A stretch of 64,000 bases of DNA from Diphasiastrum complanatum (Eukaryota > Streptophyta > Lycopodiopsida > Lycopodiales > Lycopodiaceae): NCBI GenBank assembly GCA_029204225.1, contig CM055099.1, forward strand, positions 68,989,349 to 69,053,348, given 5' to 3'. The notes beneath the pieces are model-generated. The model did not search any database and was not told the DNA's origin. It saw only the letters and a program-made list of their open reading frames with translations. The position numbers and the translations under genes are program-made. Positions 12,701 through 22,499 of this stretch are shown here, in pieces; positions within the stretch are counted from its first letter, which is position 1; every line of letters begins with the position of its first letter.

Positions 12701-15700
12701 AGTTGAACCGTCCAACTCTCTTATGCCACAACTCTCCTTGTCATATTAGGCCCAAATTAGGTGTTCACTAATAATAACATTAAATAACATGCGACATGCG
12801 ACTATTGAAAGTAATGTAAAAGTAAATGATGCCACTATGGTAATGTATCAATGATGCATGTAATGGCCATCATATGGACATGTGCTCAAAACAATCCCCC
12901 GACCTTAAGCCCCCATATTTGGAGCAAAATGGAATCGACAACATAAGGTTGTAGTAGAACTGCGAAGATACTCAGCAGTAGTTGCTAAAGCACGAGCCAA
13001 AATCAGCAAGTAAACGAGTATGAGAAAAGACATCAAGGGACTCCCAAATAGCCTCCTCAAGAGAATAACCATCCCATTGAACCAAAAACTGAACCTGTCG
13101 CCGACATCGACCATATTCAAGCACACCTGACGAATTGCCACAGGAAGAAATGGAAAAAGCACTAGATCCTCTGAAAAAGTATCAGATTGCGGTATAGTGT
13201 GTCGAATAGCAGCTCATAGCAGGCTCACATGAAAAATGTCACAAGCACGTGTTGTTGAAGGTAACTAAAGACGATAGGTAATTGAACTAACACACTGTAA
13301 AATCCGAAAAAGGCCCATAATACTGTGGAGCAAGATTTTCAATAGAAGCTTGGTCTTGGACAAAATGATCGATCACACCCTCCTAAAACTCAACATGGCG
13401 ACAATACTGATCTACATAAGAGATTTCTACCAATGTTGAATCTTCTATAAATGGATAGTAGCTCGAGTAACATCACGTGCACCTAAGAGGAAAGAGGCAA
13501 TTGTCACTCAAGCATCATCAGGTGGAAGAGGTATAGCTGGAAGTAGTGGAGAGTAACCGTGTGCCAATCCCAATCTCTGCCAATAGCAGAATGACACAAA
13601 AAATCCTCAAGTCTACGGTTAAGAACCTGAGATTGGCCATCAGAAGAAGAATAATAAGCAGTACCCATATCAACCTGAATATCCCAAATACACATTAGCA
13701 CTATCCAAAACATAGAGGTAAATTTATTATCCCAATTTGTGAGGATAGAACAAGACAAACTGTGCAGGCGAAAGATCTCTCAAATAAATATGCAATCACA
13801 CTAAGATGCACGAATAGTACACCGGACCAAAATGACATGAGCCTGTTTTATGGACCTATCCACAACCACCAAACTAGAATCATGGCCATGTTGGGTACAA
13901 GGTACGCCAGAATAGAGTCAATGGAAATATCGTTCCACTGGCGACAAGAGATAGACCAATGCTACAAGAGACCAACAAGCTTACCACAAAAATACTTATT
14001 GCAAACACAAAAACATCTGAAAGCCAAAAGGGAACTCTACACTAGCACTAGAAACAAATAACCATGAAAGAAATGGGATATTTGTAAGGTTTCCTAATAA
14101 AAAATCCAAGAAACTAAGCTTTCATTGATGGAGAACCTACAATACTTCAAACACACCACCCAACTAAGACTTGATAAAGATCAAGTAAACAGTACATTGT
14201 TGCTAATGTGTATGAATATCACATATAATAAACATAACACAAAGGAGTTATTGTTCAACATTAACCATTTCACCCACAAAATTTGAAACCATCCACTCCA
14301 CTATGAGCATACTAGTTGCTACAATCTTATGACAATCAGAACATAAACTAGTACACTAATGTGAGGGTAAAACAAACTTCATGTTATCCTCTTCAAGAGA
14401 TGAGGGCTGCAACTCAAACCTAAATTGCTAGAGTTACCATGTAAAATACACAAAGATTTGATCTTCAGTGGGTGTTAACACAAAAAAAAATCCATTCAAA
14501 AATGTGAAGGTCCTCAACAAGAGCCAAGATCCAAGGTTAATCAGGAATGAAGGGCATAAACATAAAGAAATGCTTTCAAAGCATATTGATCACTCAGTTT
14601 GTGGTATTTTACTATATACCTACTACCTACATTCAAGAAATATGAAAATGCCTTAGCTTTTCCAAAAGGAAAGATATTTTTCTAACTATGATTCAAGTGC
14701 CAACGACATTAACACGTAGAACATTGTATCAAACCTCTCCAGTGTCTCCTGCAAAAAATTTCCATCCTTGCTAACTTCATCCACGAGCTTATTGAACAAA
14801 GGTGCAAGATCAATTGCATGCTCAAAAGCCTCTGCTGGGAATGGTGTTGGAAACAAACAAAAAGGTGCATGCACCAACCCAACACCTGGAACCTTCCCCG
14901 AATTCTGCAAAAAGTTGTAACTTGTTATTGGTGAAACTTTTTCATAAATCACAGTCCCAAGAACTTACTCAAAAAAGTCCTGGATTGGATTTCAAAGACA
15001 GTACTAGGTTTTTTCAGTCACAAAAAGTTTAAAGTTCAAAGTAGCCTTACAAGTGTATTTTGGCAACAACATATCATTTTCAGAAAGAAGAGTGTGAAAC
15101 TGAACATTTGATCTGGAAATTAATTCAACCTTGAGGTGTTTACATGAAAATTATACCACCAGAGTTTCTAGATATTAGATTACACTAGAGGTTTATAACT
15201 CACAAGGCAGCTCATAATGATGTCGCATACATGCCCTAACCCAAGAAACTCGAGTTTCATTTCAAGCAACATGAGTAGACACATTAATATTATACATAGT
15301 TTCATAGAAATGAATGTGTATAGAAAGTCATTTCATATGTATCAAAATTTGTTTTTAGTTTGTCCATTTTCACAATTTATCAAAAGATCCTTACAGGGTG
15401 CAATACTAGGCATGAAAAGAATTGTTGGCTAGTTCTACTGGCAAAAAAATGTTTTGACCTAAACTCTTAACTCTAACCAATGCCTTAATTGTAATCCTCG
15501 GGAAGTAAAGAGAAGAGAAGAGAGAGTTGGGACACATGGACACCTCCTTCATCACCACCTAAGAAGTTCCCAAGTTGGGCAGGTACTTCTAAGGAAGGCC
15601 AAATCTTTAACGAAGGAGAATCTAGCATTCAAGGAGGATGAAGGAACTTGAGGCCAAGAAGACAAGAGACATGCTTTGCTTTGATGACAACTATTATGAA

Positions 15701-18053
15701 TTTCTAAAAGCCAAGCATTTACAAGAGATGCTCAAGAAGTTCAACATGCATTACAGTAAGCTTATCTCTACTCCAATTGATGCCTGTGAGAATTTATCCA
15801 AGCCTTAAGACACAACATCTGTGAATACAACACTTTATAAACAACTTCAATGCCCAGACAATTTGCCACCAGATGTTAGAAATATTGTCCATTTTGTTAT
15901 GTTCTATATTTTGTGCTTGGGCCCATGGCCCATGCATGTAAAAGTGAAACCCCCTTATGCCTATGTTTTGTAAAGACAACAGGTTGGGACATATGTGGCC
16001 CAATAAGAATGTACATTCAAGAAGTAAGTTCTGGAGATTTCTCGAGTCAATTAGTGACATGTGCCCATTCTTTATGTCACTATCACTACAATGCACATTG
16101 ATGCTTGCAACAAAACTCTACGAAATATCTAAGAATTTGGGACAGACCTCTACTTCCATGCAAGGTAACACATGGCATTTGCTTTAAAAGTGCCAATAAG
16201 CTTGGAAAAGGTGGAGAACTCAAAATAGTCTACAAGGGTGCAGGCCCTCACCTCCTTCATAAAACCAAAATTCTTCTATGTAAGACAGCCACCTATGAGT
16301 GACTTATACATCTGGACCCAGTATGCCACCACGTTATACACAATACCAACTTCCACCTCGACTATCACTTCTCCTAGACCGTTCTCCTCCCTTAACTCCA
16401 CAAATGGTACATGAAGCCATTGAGCTACTGAAATGTAACCTTGCCCTTGACATTAAGAACCTCGAAGTTGAATTCCTCATCCATGCTACTGACATTATAT
16501 CCCCCTTCTGGACTACTCTTTGCAACACAGCGGTCACAGCTAGATTCCCATCCTCTTGATGCACCAATGTCATTCACCCTATTCACAAGAGTAGAGACCC
16601 GCTAAGGCCAAAAAACTATTGCACTATTACGATTGGTCATTTCGTGGCCCTGGTCTATGGGAGCATTCTTGAGACTACGATGAGCAGCAAAGCATAGCCT
16701 AGACAATAACATTCGATGGGACAAACAAGATTCAGACCATACCATTCCAGCATTAATCATATATTTACTCTCAAGGCACTCATAGAAGAGGCGAAACATA
16801 GGAAGGAGTGAGTTTATTGTTGCTTTGTTGACCTAAGGCATGCATTTGATTGTTTGACTCGCCAATTGCTCATCCAAAGGCTTTAAGATCTTCACTATGA
16901 ATATTATATTGGCAATCGTGACCATTTATGAGACTAGTTGAATGTTTTAGATCATAGGAGGATAGATCTTACACAATTACTAGCACTATTGGAGTGAAGC
17001 AGGGATCCCCACTTTATCCTACTCTAAAGAGCTCATGTCAGAGTGGTAGCCAAGGATGTAGAGTCGATGACATATTGATATCCATTTTTCTTTTCAAGAC
17101 ATCCCAAGGGAGGATAGGATTTGTCACTTATGTACCATGGGTGTGTTATGAGGGGAGGTCCTAGGTATTCAAATCCTGGTTTGTCCATCCATATTATGCT
17201 TTATGGATTTCTAACTTGGTATTAGAGCCAAGTTAGACCTAACAGTTCGTGGTCTCAAAGCCATGGTTAGGTAGCCCAAATTGTGGGGCAGGTGACAGCT
17301 AGGACCCCAACCAAGTGTGGCTTGATATTTCCAACAGCATGAGGTGGAAACATAGGAGGAATTCAATTTTTGATGCCCTATATACTACGAGATCAGAGGG
17401 AAATACCAGTCTCTTTCATCATCACCCAATTACACTATGTACCTTGATCTCATATGCTGATCCAAGTTGTGTTGCATTGATGATACAGGAGATGCTCTGG
17501 CTTGAAAATTTTATGTCAAGAGGATCATAGTAGGAGAGATACATCCCTCCTTAACCAAATGACAACCTAGGTCATCCACGGAGTCAAAGACAGTGTCAGA
17601 AGATGAGACATAAATCAAATTCCTACTTCAACACTGTGATCAAAGACAACACCAAGTGTAGTGACCTATAGCTACCAGAGTCTCGAGCCATGTCACATGA
17701 TCTTACATGCATCGGCATCATCCACGACAACATTGCAGCACCTCATCCTCCTCAACATCAACACTAGGAGCATCCTTAGCTTCTACCATTACATCTTTCT
17801 TTGGCTACATGCCATGATATAGCAGATCTCTACATAGATGTTATAGCATTTTATTACACTTGAGATGTATCTTTTTGATATTTCATTATCATCATCCTCG
17901 ATGGCACTGAGACCCTTAGTTACAACCATCACAGTCACATATTATGCCAATGGTAGAGAGACACATCATTATGTATTTTATTTCGATTGATTGTCATTTT
18001 CAAATGCATCTGAGACATAATCAAGTTCCTACTGCCAAAACATTTCCTATTTG

Positions 18054-18110
<57 letters not shown>

Positions 18111-18872
18111 GGTGTTTGAATTGATTTTTTCTCGGTAATTAGCTATCACTGAATAGTTTTCGCCCACAAAAAATATTCCTACCAAGTTTCGCAATAATGG
18201 AATGCAGGAGTTGCAAACCATAGCAGGAGCTCAGAAACTACATTCAATTTGAGCTGACCATCTCCATCTGCTACGCCATGTATCATTCATTCGACGGCTG
18301 GCTACCACCCCGTAACAAGCTTGACCATCCCGCGGCTCAGCTTGCTACCAGCGGTAAGCTGCCTCCTCATGAATGATCCATAGTACCTATTTTTTCTCCA
18401 CAAATTTAGAGTCCTGATGATGCCCATTGAGTCATTATTTAAGCTGTTTCTTTGAAAAATAGCTGCACCCAAATATATGTACTTTTAAAATGCGTGAGTG
18501 CATATGCATGCACGTCTGTGCATGTGCGTGTACATGTGTGGAACTGAATAACGTGAAGTTTAAACCCAAATAACCAGAGTTTCACCTGAAGGAACATGAA
18601 TATAGGTAGAAGACAAACAGTACCAAATTTGAGCATCACAAACTTTTCTGGTAAAAAGCAAAGCATATTCGCAACAATACCTCGATGGATTTGTCTCCCA
18701 TGACAAGCCCATGAGTTGAGGCCCATGCCAGAGCCTCTGGCACCAATTCAGAGGCCAAATTGGGCGGTACCAAATCAGAAAGATTTTTCAGCTCTGAAGC
18801 CCTCTCCCCAATTTGATCTACTTTCAAATAGCCTTCGCTCTCAGCAACTGATACACCAGCAGCTCGATCCAT
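749..18872 (-). CDS. GSH2: Glutathione synthetase (12 exons placed; last exon outside window)
   Basis: Glutathione synthetase joins gamma-glutamylcysteine and glycine using ATP, the second step of glutathione synthesis, in cytosol and plastids. Exons, in transcript order: 18872-18681, 14904-14735, 4071-3996, 3805-3675, 3366-3244, 3055-3005, 2852-2822, 2755-2670, 2332-2263, 1976-1855, 1636-1488, 944-749. All junctions are GT-AG and phases join without a break into about 465 residues. Family landmarks in order: [18 protein letters not shown], the metal-binding [45 protein letters not shown], the glycine-rich ATP loop [10 protein letters not shown] and [11 protein letters not shown]. The C-terminal exon (normally ending near GGVAAG...LDS) is absent; bases 259-748 hold nothing resembling it. 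The start at 18872 (MDRAAG) is the nearest in-frame ATG; an upstream plastid-targeting extension is possible but unresolved. Introns 1 (3.8 kb) and 2 (10.7 kb) are packed with transposon debris. No disabling lesion is seen, so it is probably functional. Confidence 0.93.
1026..1326. repeat. MITE-like element with terminal inverted repeats
   Basis: About 300 bp in the intron between the exons 1636-1488 and 944-749 is bounded by inverted copies of 'acaatgttgca'. Inside each end is a GC-richer 'gttccg/cggaac' block, and the middle is AT-rich with no coding potential. It looks like a small non-autonomous DNA transposon. The superfamily is not assigned because no clear target duplication is visible. 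Confidence 0.5.
5216..5500 (+). pseudogene. Copia RNase H fragment (in GSH2 intron 2)
   Basis: The translation starts [16 protein letters not shown], which matches the copia RNase H block (D-A-D-x-A-G-D-x-D-x-R-R-S-T-S-G). It continues through [16 protein letters not shown], equivalent to the AEY...AIWL block. After a frameshift comes [11 protein letters not shown], equivalent to the downstream DNQSAI-LAKN-x-HAR block. No LTR is linked to it. The stretch 4,150-5,215 upstream shows no recognisable coding, and nothing was named between 5,500 and 6,355. Confidence 0.6.
6356..6502. repeat. Tandem duplication, two copies of about 71-76 bp
   Basis: Copy 1 (6356-6431) and copy 2 (6432-6502) both run from 'gttaaccata' through 'cttagatgatgagca' and 'catctaaatgttgac' to 'tttttttctct'. 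Copy 2 has lost a few bases near its start. It is a simple local duplication in GSH2 intron 2. Confidence 0.85.
6660..6876 (-). pseudogene. Copia reverse transcriptase N-terminal fragment
   Basis: On the minus strand the frame begins [12 protein letters not shown], then [16 protein letters not shown] and LMEKYKA, then VAKE. This is the start of the copia RT domain (usual form A-M-x-E-E-x-x-A-L ... G-x-K-W-V-F-K-x-K ... Y-K-A-R-L-V-A-K). It is opposite in orientation to the copia element that starts just to the right. A stop and a frameshift break it. Confidence 0.65.
7055..8400 (+). pseudogene. Copia gag, zinc knuckle, protease remnant and GAG-pre-integrase
   Basis: Gag begins [17 protein letters not shown] and follows the UBN2-type copia pattern (N-Y-S-I-W-K, then [11 protein letters not shown]). 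Stops occur at about 7,156 and 7,357 and frameshifts near 7,500-7,620. A zinc knuckle [14 protein letters not shown] (CX2CX4HX4C) lies near 7,810-7,850. The protease active-site block at about 8,000-8,030 reads [12 protein letters not shown], so the usual D-S-G-A/C-S is altered to A-L-G-A-S. The GAG-pre-integrase segment (8177-8401) contains [20 protein letters not shown], the usual V-P-x-L-x-K-N-L-L-S block. Confidence 0.8.
8402..9216 (+). pseudogene. Copia integrase remnant
   Basis: Three pieces form an integrase. One has the zinc-binding block with [15 protein letters not shown]. The catalytic core has the second Asp region altered ([11 protein letters not shown] instead of the usual R-T-D-R/N-G-G-E-Y) and the Glu block [12 protein letters not shown] intact. 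The C-terminal piece (8980-9216) has [21 protein letters not shown] and CLFLGYD. A stop at 8,925 separates the core from the C-terminal piece. Confidence 0.8.
9230..9650. other. GC-richer filler that replaces the copia RT
   Basis: Where RT should follow integrase, the sequence changes character: it is visibly GC-richer than its AT-rich surroundings. It carries two short inverted repeats, 'gtgctgtccg' / 'cggacagcac' near 9,340-9,375 and 'cacctgcta' / 'tagcaggtg' near 9,440-9,480. It has no similarity I can recognise to RT. RNase H coding resumes near 9,650-9,720 with reading through [16 protein letters not shown] 63-codon open frame at 9425-9616 has no recognisable family. Confidence 0.5.
9653..9967 (+). 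pseudogene. Copia RNase H C-terminal remnant
   Basis: The frame contains [20 protein letters not shown], the conserved D-N-Q-S-A-I-x-L-A-x-N-P block. After a frameshift near 9,850 it reads [19 protein letters not shown], the conserved C-terminal A-D-I-x-T-K block, and the frame ends around 9,967. This is the last coding part of the RT-less copia element; the 3' LTR follows. Confidence 0.8.
10009..10397 (+). repeat. 3' LTR of the RT-less copia element
   Basis: The right end (CA at 10397) is supported by alignment to the window-edge LTR ending at 258. The left end is an estimate, placed at the first TG after the pol stop. A short inverted repeat, 'aaacattaa' / 'ttaatgttt', brackets the presumed polypurine-tract region at about 9,982-10,013. 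Confidence 0.6.
10546..10601. repeat. Perfect 28-bp tandem duplication
   Basis: The unit starting 'atcaataacaaagctagt' occurs twice head to tail (10546-10573 and 10574-10601) without a mismatch. The surrounding 10,400-11,120 shows no recognisable gene. Confidence 0.9.
11122..11786 (-). pseudogene. Fragment related to the eroded pol tail of the element at 19.7-27.1 kb
   Basis: On the minus strand the translation contains EAWRN, then [11 protein letters not shown]. This matches ETWRN ... NLDTILYINYG near the end of the open frame at 25608-26378, and the DNA shares 'gacactattctctatat'. The piece is therefore from the same or a sister retroelement family, inserted in GSH2 intron 2. It is broken into overlapping short frames, and no LTR is recognised next to it. 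Nothing was identified between 11,790 and 12,000. Confidence 0.5.
12005..12715 (-). pseudogene. Copia integrase C-terminus / RT N-terminus fragment
   Basis: The upstream piece (12715-12359) contains [12 protein letters not shown], which fits the integrase C-terminal block V-F-G-C-x-x-F-V. The downstream piece (12355-12005) contains [32 protein letters not shown] and VIGCT. That is the opening of the copia RT domain (E-P-x-x-x-x-E-A-L-x-x-x-x-W-x-x-A-M ... W-x-L-V-x-L-P ... I-G-C-K). It lies in sense with the GSH2 gene in intron 2. Confidence 0.75.
12905..13760 (-). pseudogene. Chromovirus-type gypsy fragment (integrase and chromodomain)
   Basis: The piece at 13758-13504 reads [14 protein letters not shown], then [19 protein letters not shown]. 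This matches the gypsy integrase core (S-D-R-D-x-x-F-T-S-x-F-W ... S-T-A-Y-H-P-Q-T-D-G-Q-S-E), with the His-Pro pair and the catalytic Glu changed. About 450 bp downstream, another minus-strand frame reads [15 protein letters not shown], a chromodomain pattern (V-x-W-x-G-x-x-x-E-E-A-T-W-E). The middle is not resolved. The stretch 13,760-14,730 holds nothing I recognise. Confidence 0.7.
16299..17020 (+). pseudogene. LINE (non-LTR) reverse transcriptase fragment
   Basis: Split over frames and stops, the plus strand reads [20 protein letters not shown] (the LINE block P-I-x-K-x-x-D-x-x-x-x-x-N-Y-R-P-I). Next comes [20 protein letters not shown] (G-F-R-x-x-x-S-x-x-D-x-I-F), then [15 protein letters not shown], which is RT motif A (F-x-D-x-x-x-A-F-D-x-x-x). 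It lies in intron 1 of GSH2, opposite to the gene. No 3' tail or target duplication could be defined. Flanks 14,950-16,290 and 17,020-18,050 show no other identifiable gene. Confidence 0.75.
18059..18108. repeat. (CT)n microsatellite, about 50 bp
   Basis: An uninterrupted run of TC/CT dinucleotides in GSH2 intron 1. It produces artefactual Ser-Leu and Arg-Glu repeats in the translated frames on the two strands, so frames crossing it should not be read as genes. Confidence 0.97.
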
Positions 18873-19414
18873 AGAGCTAGTTTCTACTTTGCAATCGATT
18901 GATAACCTTTTGAAATCCTTAAACGGCAGACTTCCACTTCTGAAACTAATCCTTTGCGGATTGGGTGATCTTTTGGAGAACAAGGGTGTGCAAATTCTGA
19001 AAGAGGGAAATTCCAGGCTACCGGAGAACTCTGACTCTCTTATTTTACTTGCTTGCACTGCACTGAAGGACCTGGACAATAAGGGAAAACCTGCATTTCT
19101 TACAAATAGAATCAAATTTGAAGCTGAGAACAGACAAGCTTGAAAGTAAGAGCAAAGTGGATGAGGAGGCAGAGGGGTTACCAGCAGCGAGAAGGCATCG
19201 CAGGAGCAGGAAGGGGATCGAAAGGAAGGGTAGCTTCGATCCAAACTCCAGCTGTGGTATTCTCTAGAGAGAGCGAGAGGAGAGAGGAGAGAGGCCGCAG
19301 CGATGGCGTTCTCTAGACAGAGCGAGAAAGCAAAAGGAGAGACGAAAGAGGAGCCAGGAAAGAGGAAAGAGGAGAGAGATGAATAGAATCCCACTTGAAA
19401 TAGAATCGTCAAGA

Positions 19415-19438
19415 ATGTGTGTGTGTGTGTGTGTGTGT
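19415..19438. repeat. (GT)12 microsatellite upstream of GSH2
   Basis: A short perfect GT run about 540 bp upstream of the chosen GSH2 start codon, possibly within or near the 5' UTR or promoter. The region 18,873-19,677 contains no stop in the GSH2 frame, but no upstream exon could be supported. Confidence 0.95.
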
Positions 19439-19677
19439 TTTGATTGATTGAGATTGCCTTCATATTTGATGACTCTTTTAAATATTGGGAGAGAATTTTT
19501 TGATGGCAATTTTTTAAAACATGTGCATGTGAGCCTTGAGGCATGAGCTTCACCCAAGATGTCATGTCAAAATTGTAACTCACGCGATCTAATGTGTCAC
19601 ATTTGAGAGCTACTTCAATTGATTGTTGACAATCTGAGCCCAATTGGATGGCAACCATTGTAGTGGTGCTTGTGAAC

Positions 19678-19992
19678 TGTGAAAGATTTCAACTAGTTTA
19701 GTGAAGTTGAGTCATATTTTGGTTAATTGTTAATATTAAGCCAATATGCATATTAGATTTAGAGATAAACTTTATGAAAGTTATTTTAGTCAAAGTTCAT
19801 TTAATTACCATTTTTTAAAAGTGGGGGAAATTTATTAGGTCAAATTTGGACACATTCAAATTTGACTGATAGATGCATTGAATCTAGTCATATTGTTGAT
19901 AGGGTTTTAGGTCTAGAAAGTTTTTGGAGGGAAACCAAAGTTCAAATGAGGCATGGATCTGCTATATATAGTTGTACACACGTGGGAAGAGG

Positions 19993-20081
<89 letters not shown>

Positions 20082-20404
20082 CATGCTTATACATGAGTTC
20101 TATTGGATTCATCTATCCATTGGTGCACTATCTTGATGATATCTTGCAATCTTGTGTGTAGAATGCTCATATTTTGTTATTTTTGGATCCACACGTGGGA
20201 AGTACATTATGGTACTGTTATCATACAGACGTAAACTTTATTTTATCATATATTTGATGTTTGATCAAGTTCTTATTGAGTTTGCATCTCTTTCATTGAG
20301 TAGATGCTGATTTTTTTACATTGGCAATGTTGTTGAGTATGTTGTCTTTTTAACCAAAGATCAAGGGACACATTTTGGATCTTAATGATCTGAAATTCTT
20401 CACA
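19678..20404 (+). repeat. 5' LTR of the 19.7-27.1 kb element
   Basis: The LTR is 727 bp and bounded by TG and CA. It matches the 3' LTR over its whole length except for scattered substitutions and the length of an internal (CT)n run (19,995-20,077 here). The run sits upstream of 'catttcatgcttatac', a block shared by both LTRs. Confidence 0.95.
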
Positions 20405-20416
20405 TGGTATCAGAGC
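20405..20416 (+). promoter_or_regulatory. Primer-binding site (initiator tRNA-Met type)
   Basis: TGGTATCAGAGC directly abuts the 5' LTR. It is the usual plant copia primer-binding site, complementary to the 3' end of initiator tRNA-Met. Confidence 0.92.
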
Positions 20417-20789
20417 TCTTGTGTTTCATACTATGAAAGGAGCAGCCACATTTTTCAAAGATTTGGAGGAGATACCAATGCTAGAGCATGCTAGATTGAT
20501 TTCTACTCAAAAATCAGCATTTTTGCATATGTAGATTGGATCTTTTGTAGGTCAAAATTCAATTTAGGTTTATGAGCTTGTGGCATTCCGATTTCCTACT
20601 TGGCTTACTGGATTCGAGTGATTTTTGATGTATTAGGAAGGTCTCATTAGAGGCTACAAGATTCTATATCAAGTTTTTGGCAATTGTATGTAGAAATTGG
20701 AAGATTTAATTTATTGTGATTTTGTCAAAACCCTAATTTTGATTGGATCTCTATTTTTTCTTTACATTCACTTTCAAAGAATTTGCCAA

Positions 20790-21320
20790 ATGTTGGTCAA
20801 AATGATAGAGAAAGGATACATGGTAAAGTTTGATGGTGTTGCTTGTTTCATTACAAAGGAATAAGTCTTGGTTGCTAGGGGCAATAGACAAGGTAGACTT
20901 TTCAAGCTTGATGCTTTTGTTATGACTAACAAAAAGGATGGAATGGAAAAGGAGATTGGTCTCAACTTTCCAAAGTTCCCTTTTAGCATCAATAAGATTG
21001 GTGGATCTTATGCCAAGTCTAACAAGCTTCCTTATGCTAGATCTAGGACAAGATCTAATATGCTTCTTGGAGTTGTTCATCGTTGTGCTAACTTGGCTAG
21101 TTATGAGGATAATGATAGTTCTTCCATGGTTCTTCATGGCAAGTGCAAGCATGCAAAAGGTAAGGAAAGATCTAACTTCATCAATGGAGATGGTGAAGGT
21201 TTTTCCTTGGAAAAGGTTGTTGCTAATGATTTCTTTAATCATATGGAAAAAGATGTTGCTAAGTGCATGCTTGAAGGAGGTGGTTCTTCTACATTTTTTT
21301 GTTATAATTCCAAGAATTGA
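20790..21320 (+). pseudogene. GAG-pre-integrase-like open frame
   Basis: The frame starts around KMIEKGYMVKFDGVACFITKE. After one stop (20,862) it continues VLVARGNRQGRLFKLDAFV, which fits the copia GAG-pre-integrase pattern (G-x-x-V-x-F ... V-L-A-x-G-x-R-x-x-x-L-Y-x-L-D). The remaining ~120 residues, ending at 21320, match nothing I know and lack the integrase zinc-binding and catalytic motifs. The 370 bp between the primer-binding site and this frame hold no gag. Confidence 0.5.
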
Positions 21321-22338
21321 AGAAACAAAATGTTTCTAACTACAAAGTCTTGCTAGCTTTCAGCCCTCCGCCTGACACGAAACACAAAGACGAACGGTTT
21401 GCGAACTTGAAAGTCAAAAGAGACGAACACGAACGGTTCGCGAACACGAAAGTCAAAGGACATGAAGACGAACAGTTCACGAACTCAAAAGATTCACGAA
21501 CGAGAATCTTTTGCGGTCTGGCACGGGATTCTTTTGCGGTCCAGTACGAGAAAAGACAGACGACCAAAACGAAACCAACAATGGAAATGAAACCAACGAC
21601 GGAAACGAAAATAACGTCGCGAAACCTTCTCTCCTGCCCTTGACGCTCCAAAGAGTACCAGCGAGATCATGCAAGTACCCAGAAGTACATATATCTAATC
21701 TGATGGCATGATATCAGCAGATACAATCTAGGTCGTGGCTAATCTGCCATTCTTGTAATTTTCTGATTAGTTGTAGCTCTAATCTTAAAGGTTACATAGA
21801 ACGACTATATACTTGTTGGATCATACTTGACATATAGATGAAGTAGTCTGATGCTAATAAGCAATCAAGACGAAATTGCAGAATACATGTCCCCCTGCAT
21901 GCAAAGACAATTCTGTCTAGGATCTGTAGATCCAACTGTCCGCTAGTAAAGCGAGACGATTACTCGTGAGAGAACCGTGTTTCTCCCACGCCAACGCACT
22001 GCGTGGCTTTGCATGTAGTGCTTGAAGAATCAGAGAAAGATCAATATAGATGCGTTTCATGTCGTGTCTGATCTTGAATGCAAAATGTGTCTGCTGATTT
22101 TTCGTGTGTCTAAGACTTTCTTGTTCAATTTTATTCCGCACCTTGGTTGAAACTATGTTGAATGCTACATTAATTTTATAAAAATAGATCATCAATGCCT
22201 GACTACATTCTGGAGGACTGTAGGAGTGATTCAGCCGGTAGTGTCCAGCGGTCGCATCTGAACTCCATCTGAATCGCAAGAGAATCGTGGTTGCTTCGAC
22301 TGTTTCGCGAACGATCCGCAAAAATCATTTCTCATCAG

Positions 22339-22400
22339 TGATATCAGAGCATATCACCTGCGCACCTCCACATAAACATTCTCATCAGTGGTATCAGAGC
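22339..22400 (+). promoter_or_regulatory. Duplicated primer-binding-site motif
   Basis: The string 'ctcatcagtgatatcagagc' (site at 22339-22350) recurs 50 bp on as 'ctcatcagtggtatcagagc' (site at 22389-22400). The second is the canonical TGGTATCAGAGC; the first has one change. The second is the more likely functional site of the nested copia element, with its LTR ending just upstream. Confidence 0.65.
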
Positions 22401-22499
22401 CTACCTGTCTTGTCATGTTTAGACATAACCAAGAAGCTAGCAGATCCAGGAGGCCAAGCATTCAGACAAACAACCATCAACAAGAAAACAGACTCTAAG

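Noticed and set aside
12243-12749. 168-codon plus-strand frame
   Set aside because: It is antisense to the copia integrase/RT fragment on the minus strand.
17030-17240. Possible tRNA-derived SINE (box-A-like 'tggtagccaag', box-B-like 'ggtattcaaatcc', 'ttggtattagagcc')
   Set aside because: The box-like motifs are more than 100 bp apart and no tail or target duplication is seen; more likely decayed LTR/leader sequence.
18636-19658. A 340-codon minus-strand open frame taken as one protein
   Set aside because: Its 3' part reads past the GSH2 exon 1 donor into intron, and its 5' part includes a microsatellite-coded Thr-His run; only 18872-18681 is supported as coding.
21917-22321. 134-codon minus-strand frame
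   Set aside because: It is antisense to the LTR/leader of the nested copia element and has no domain.
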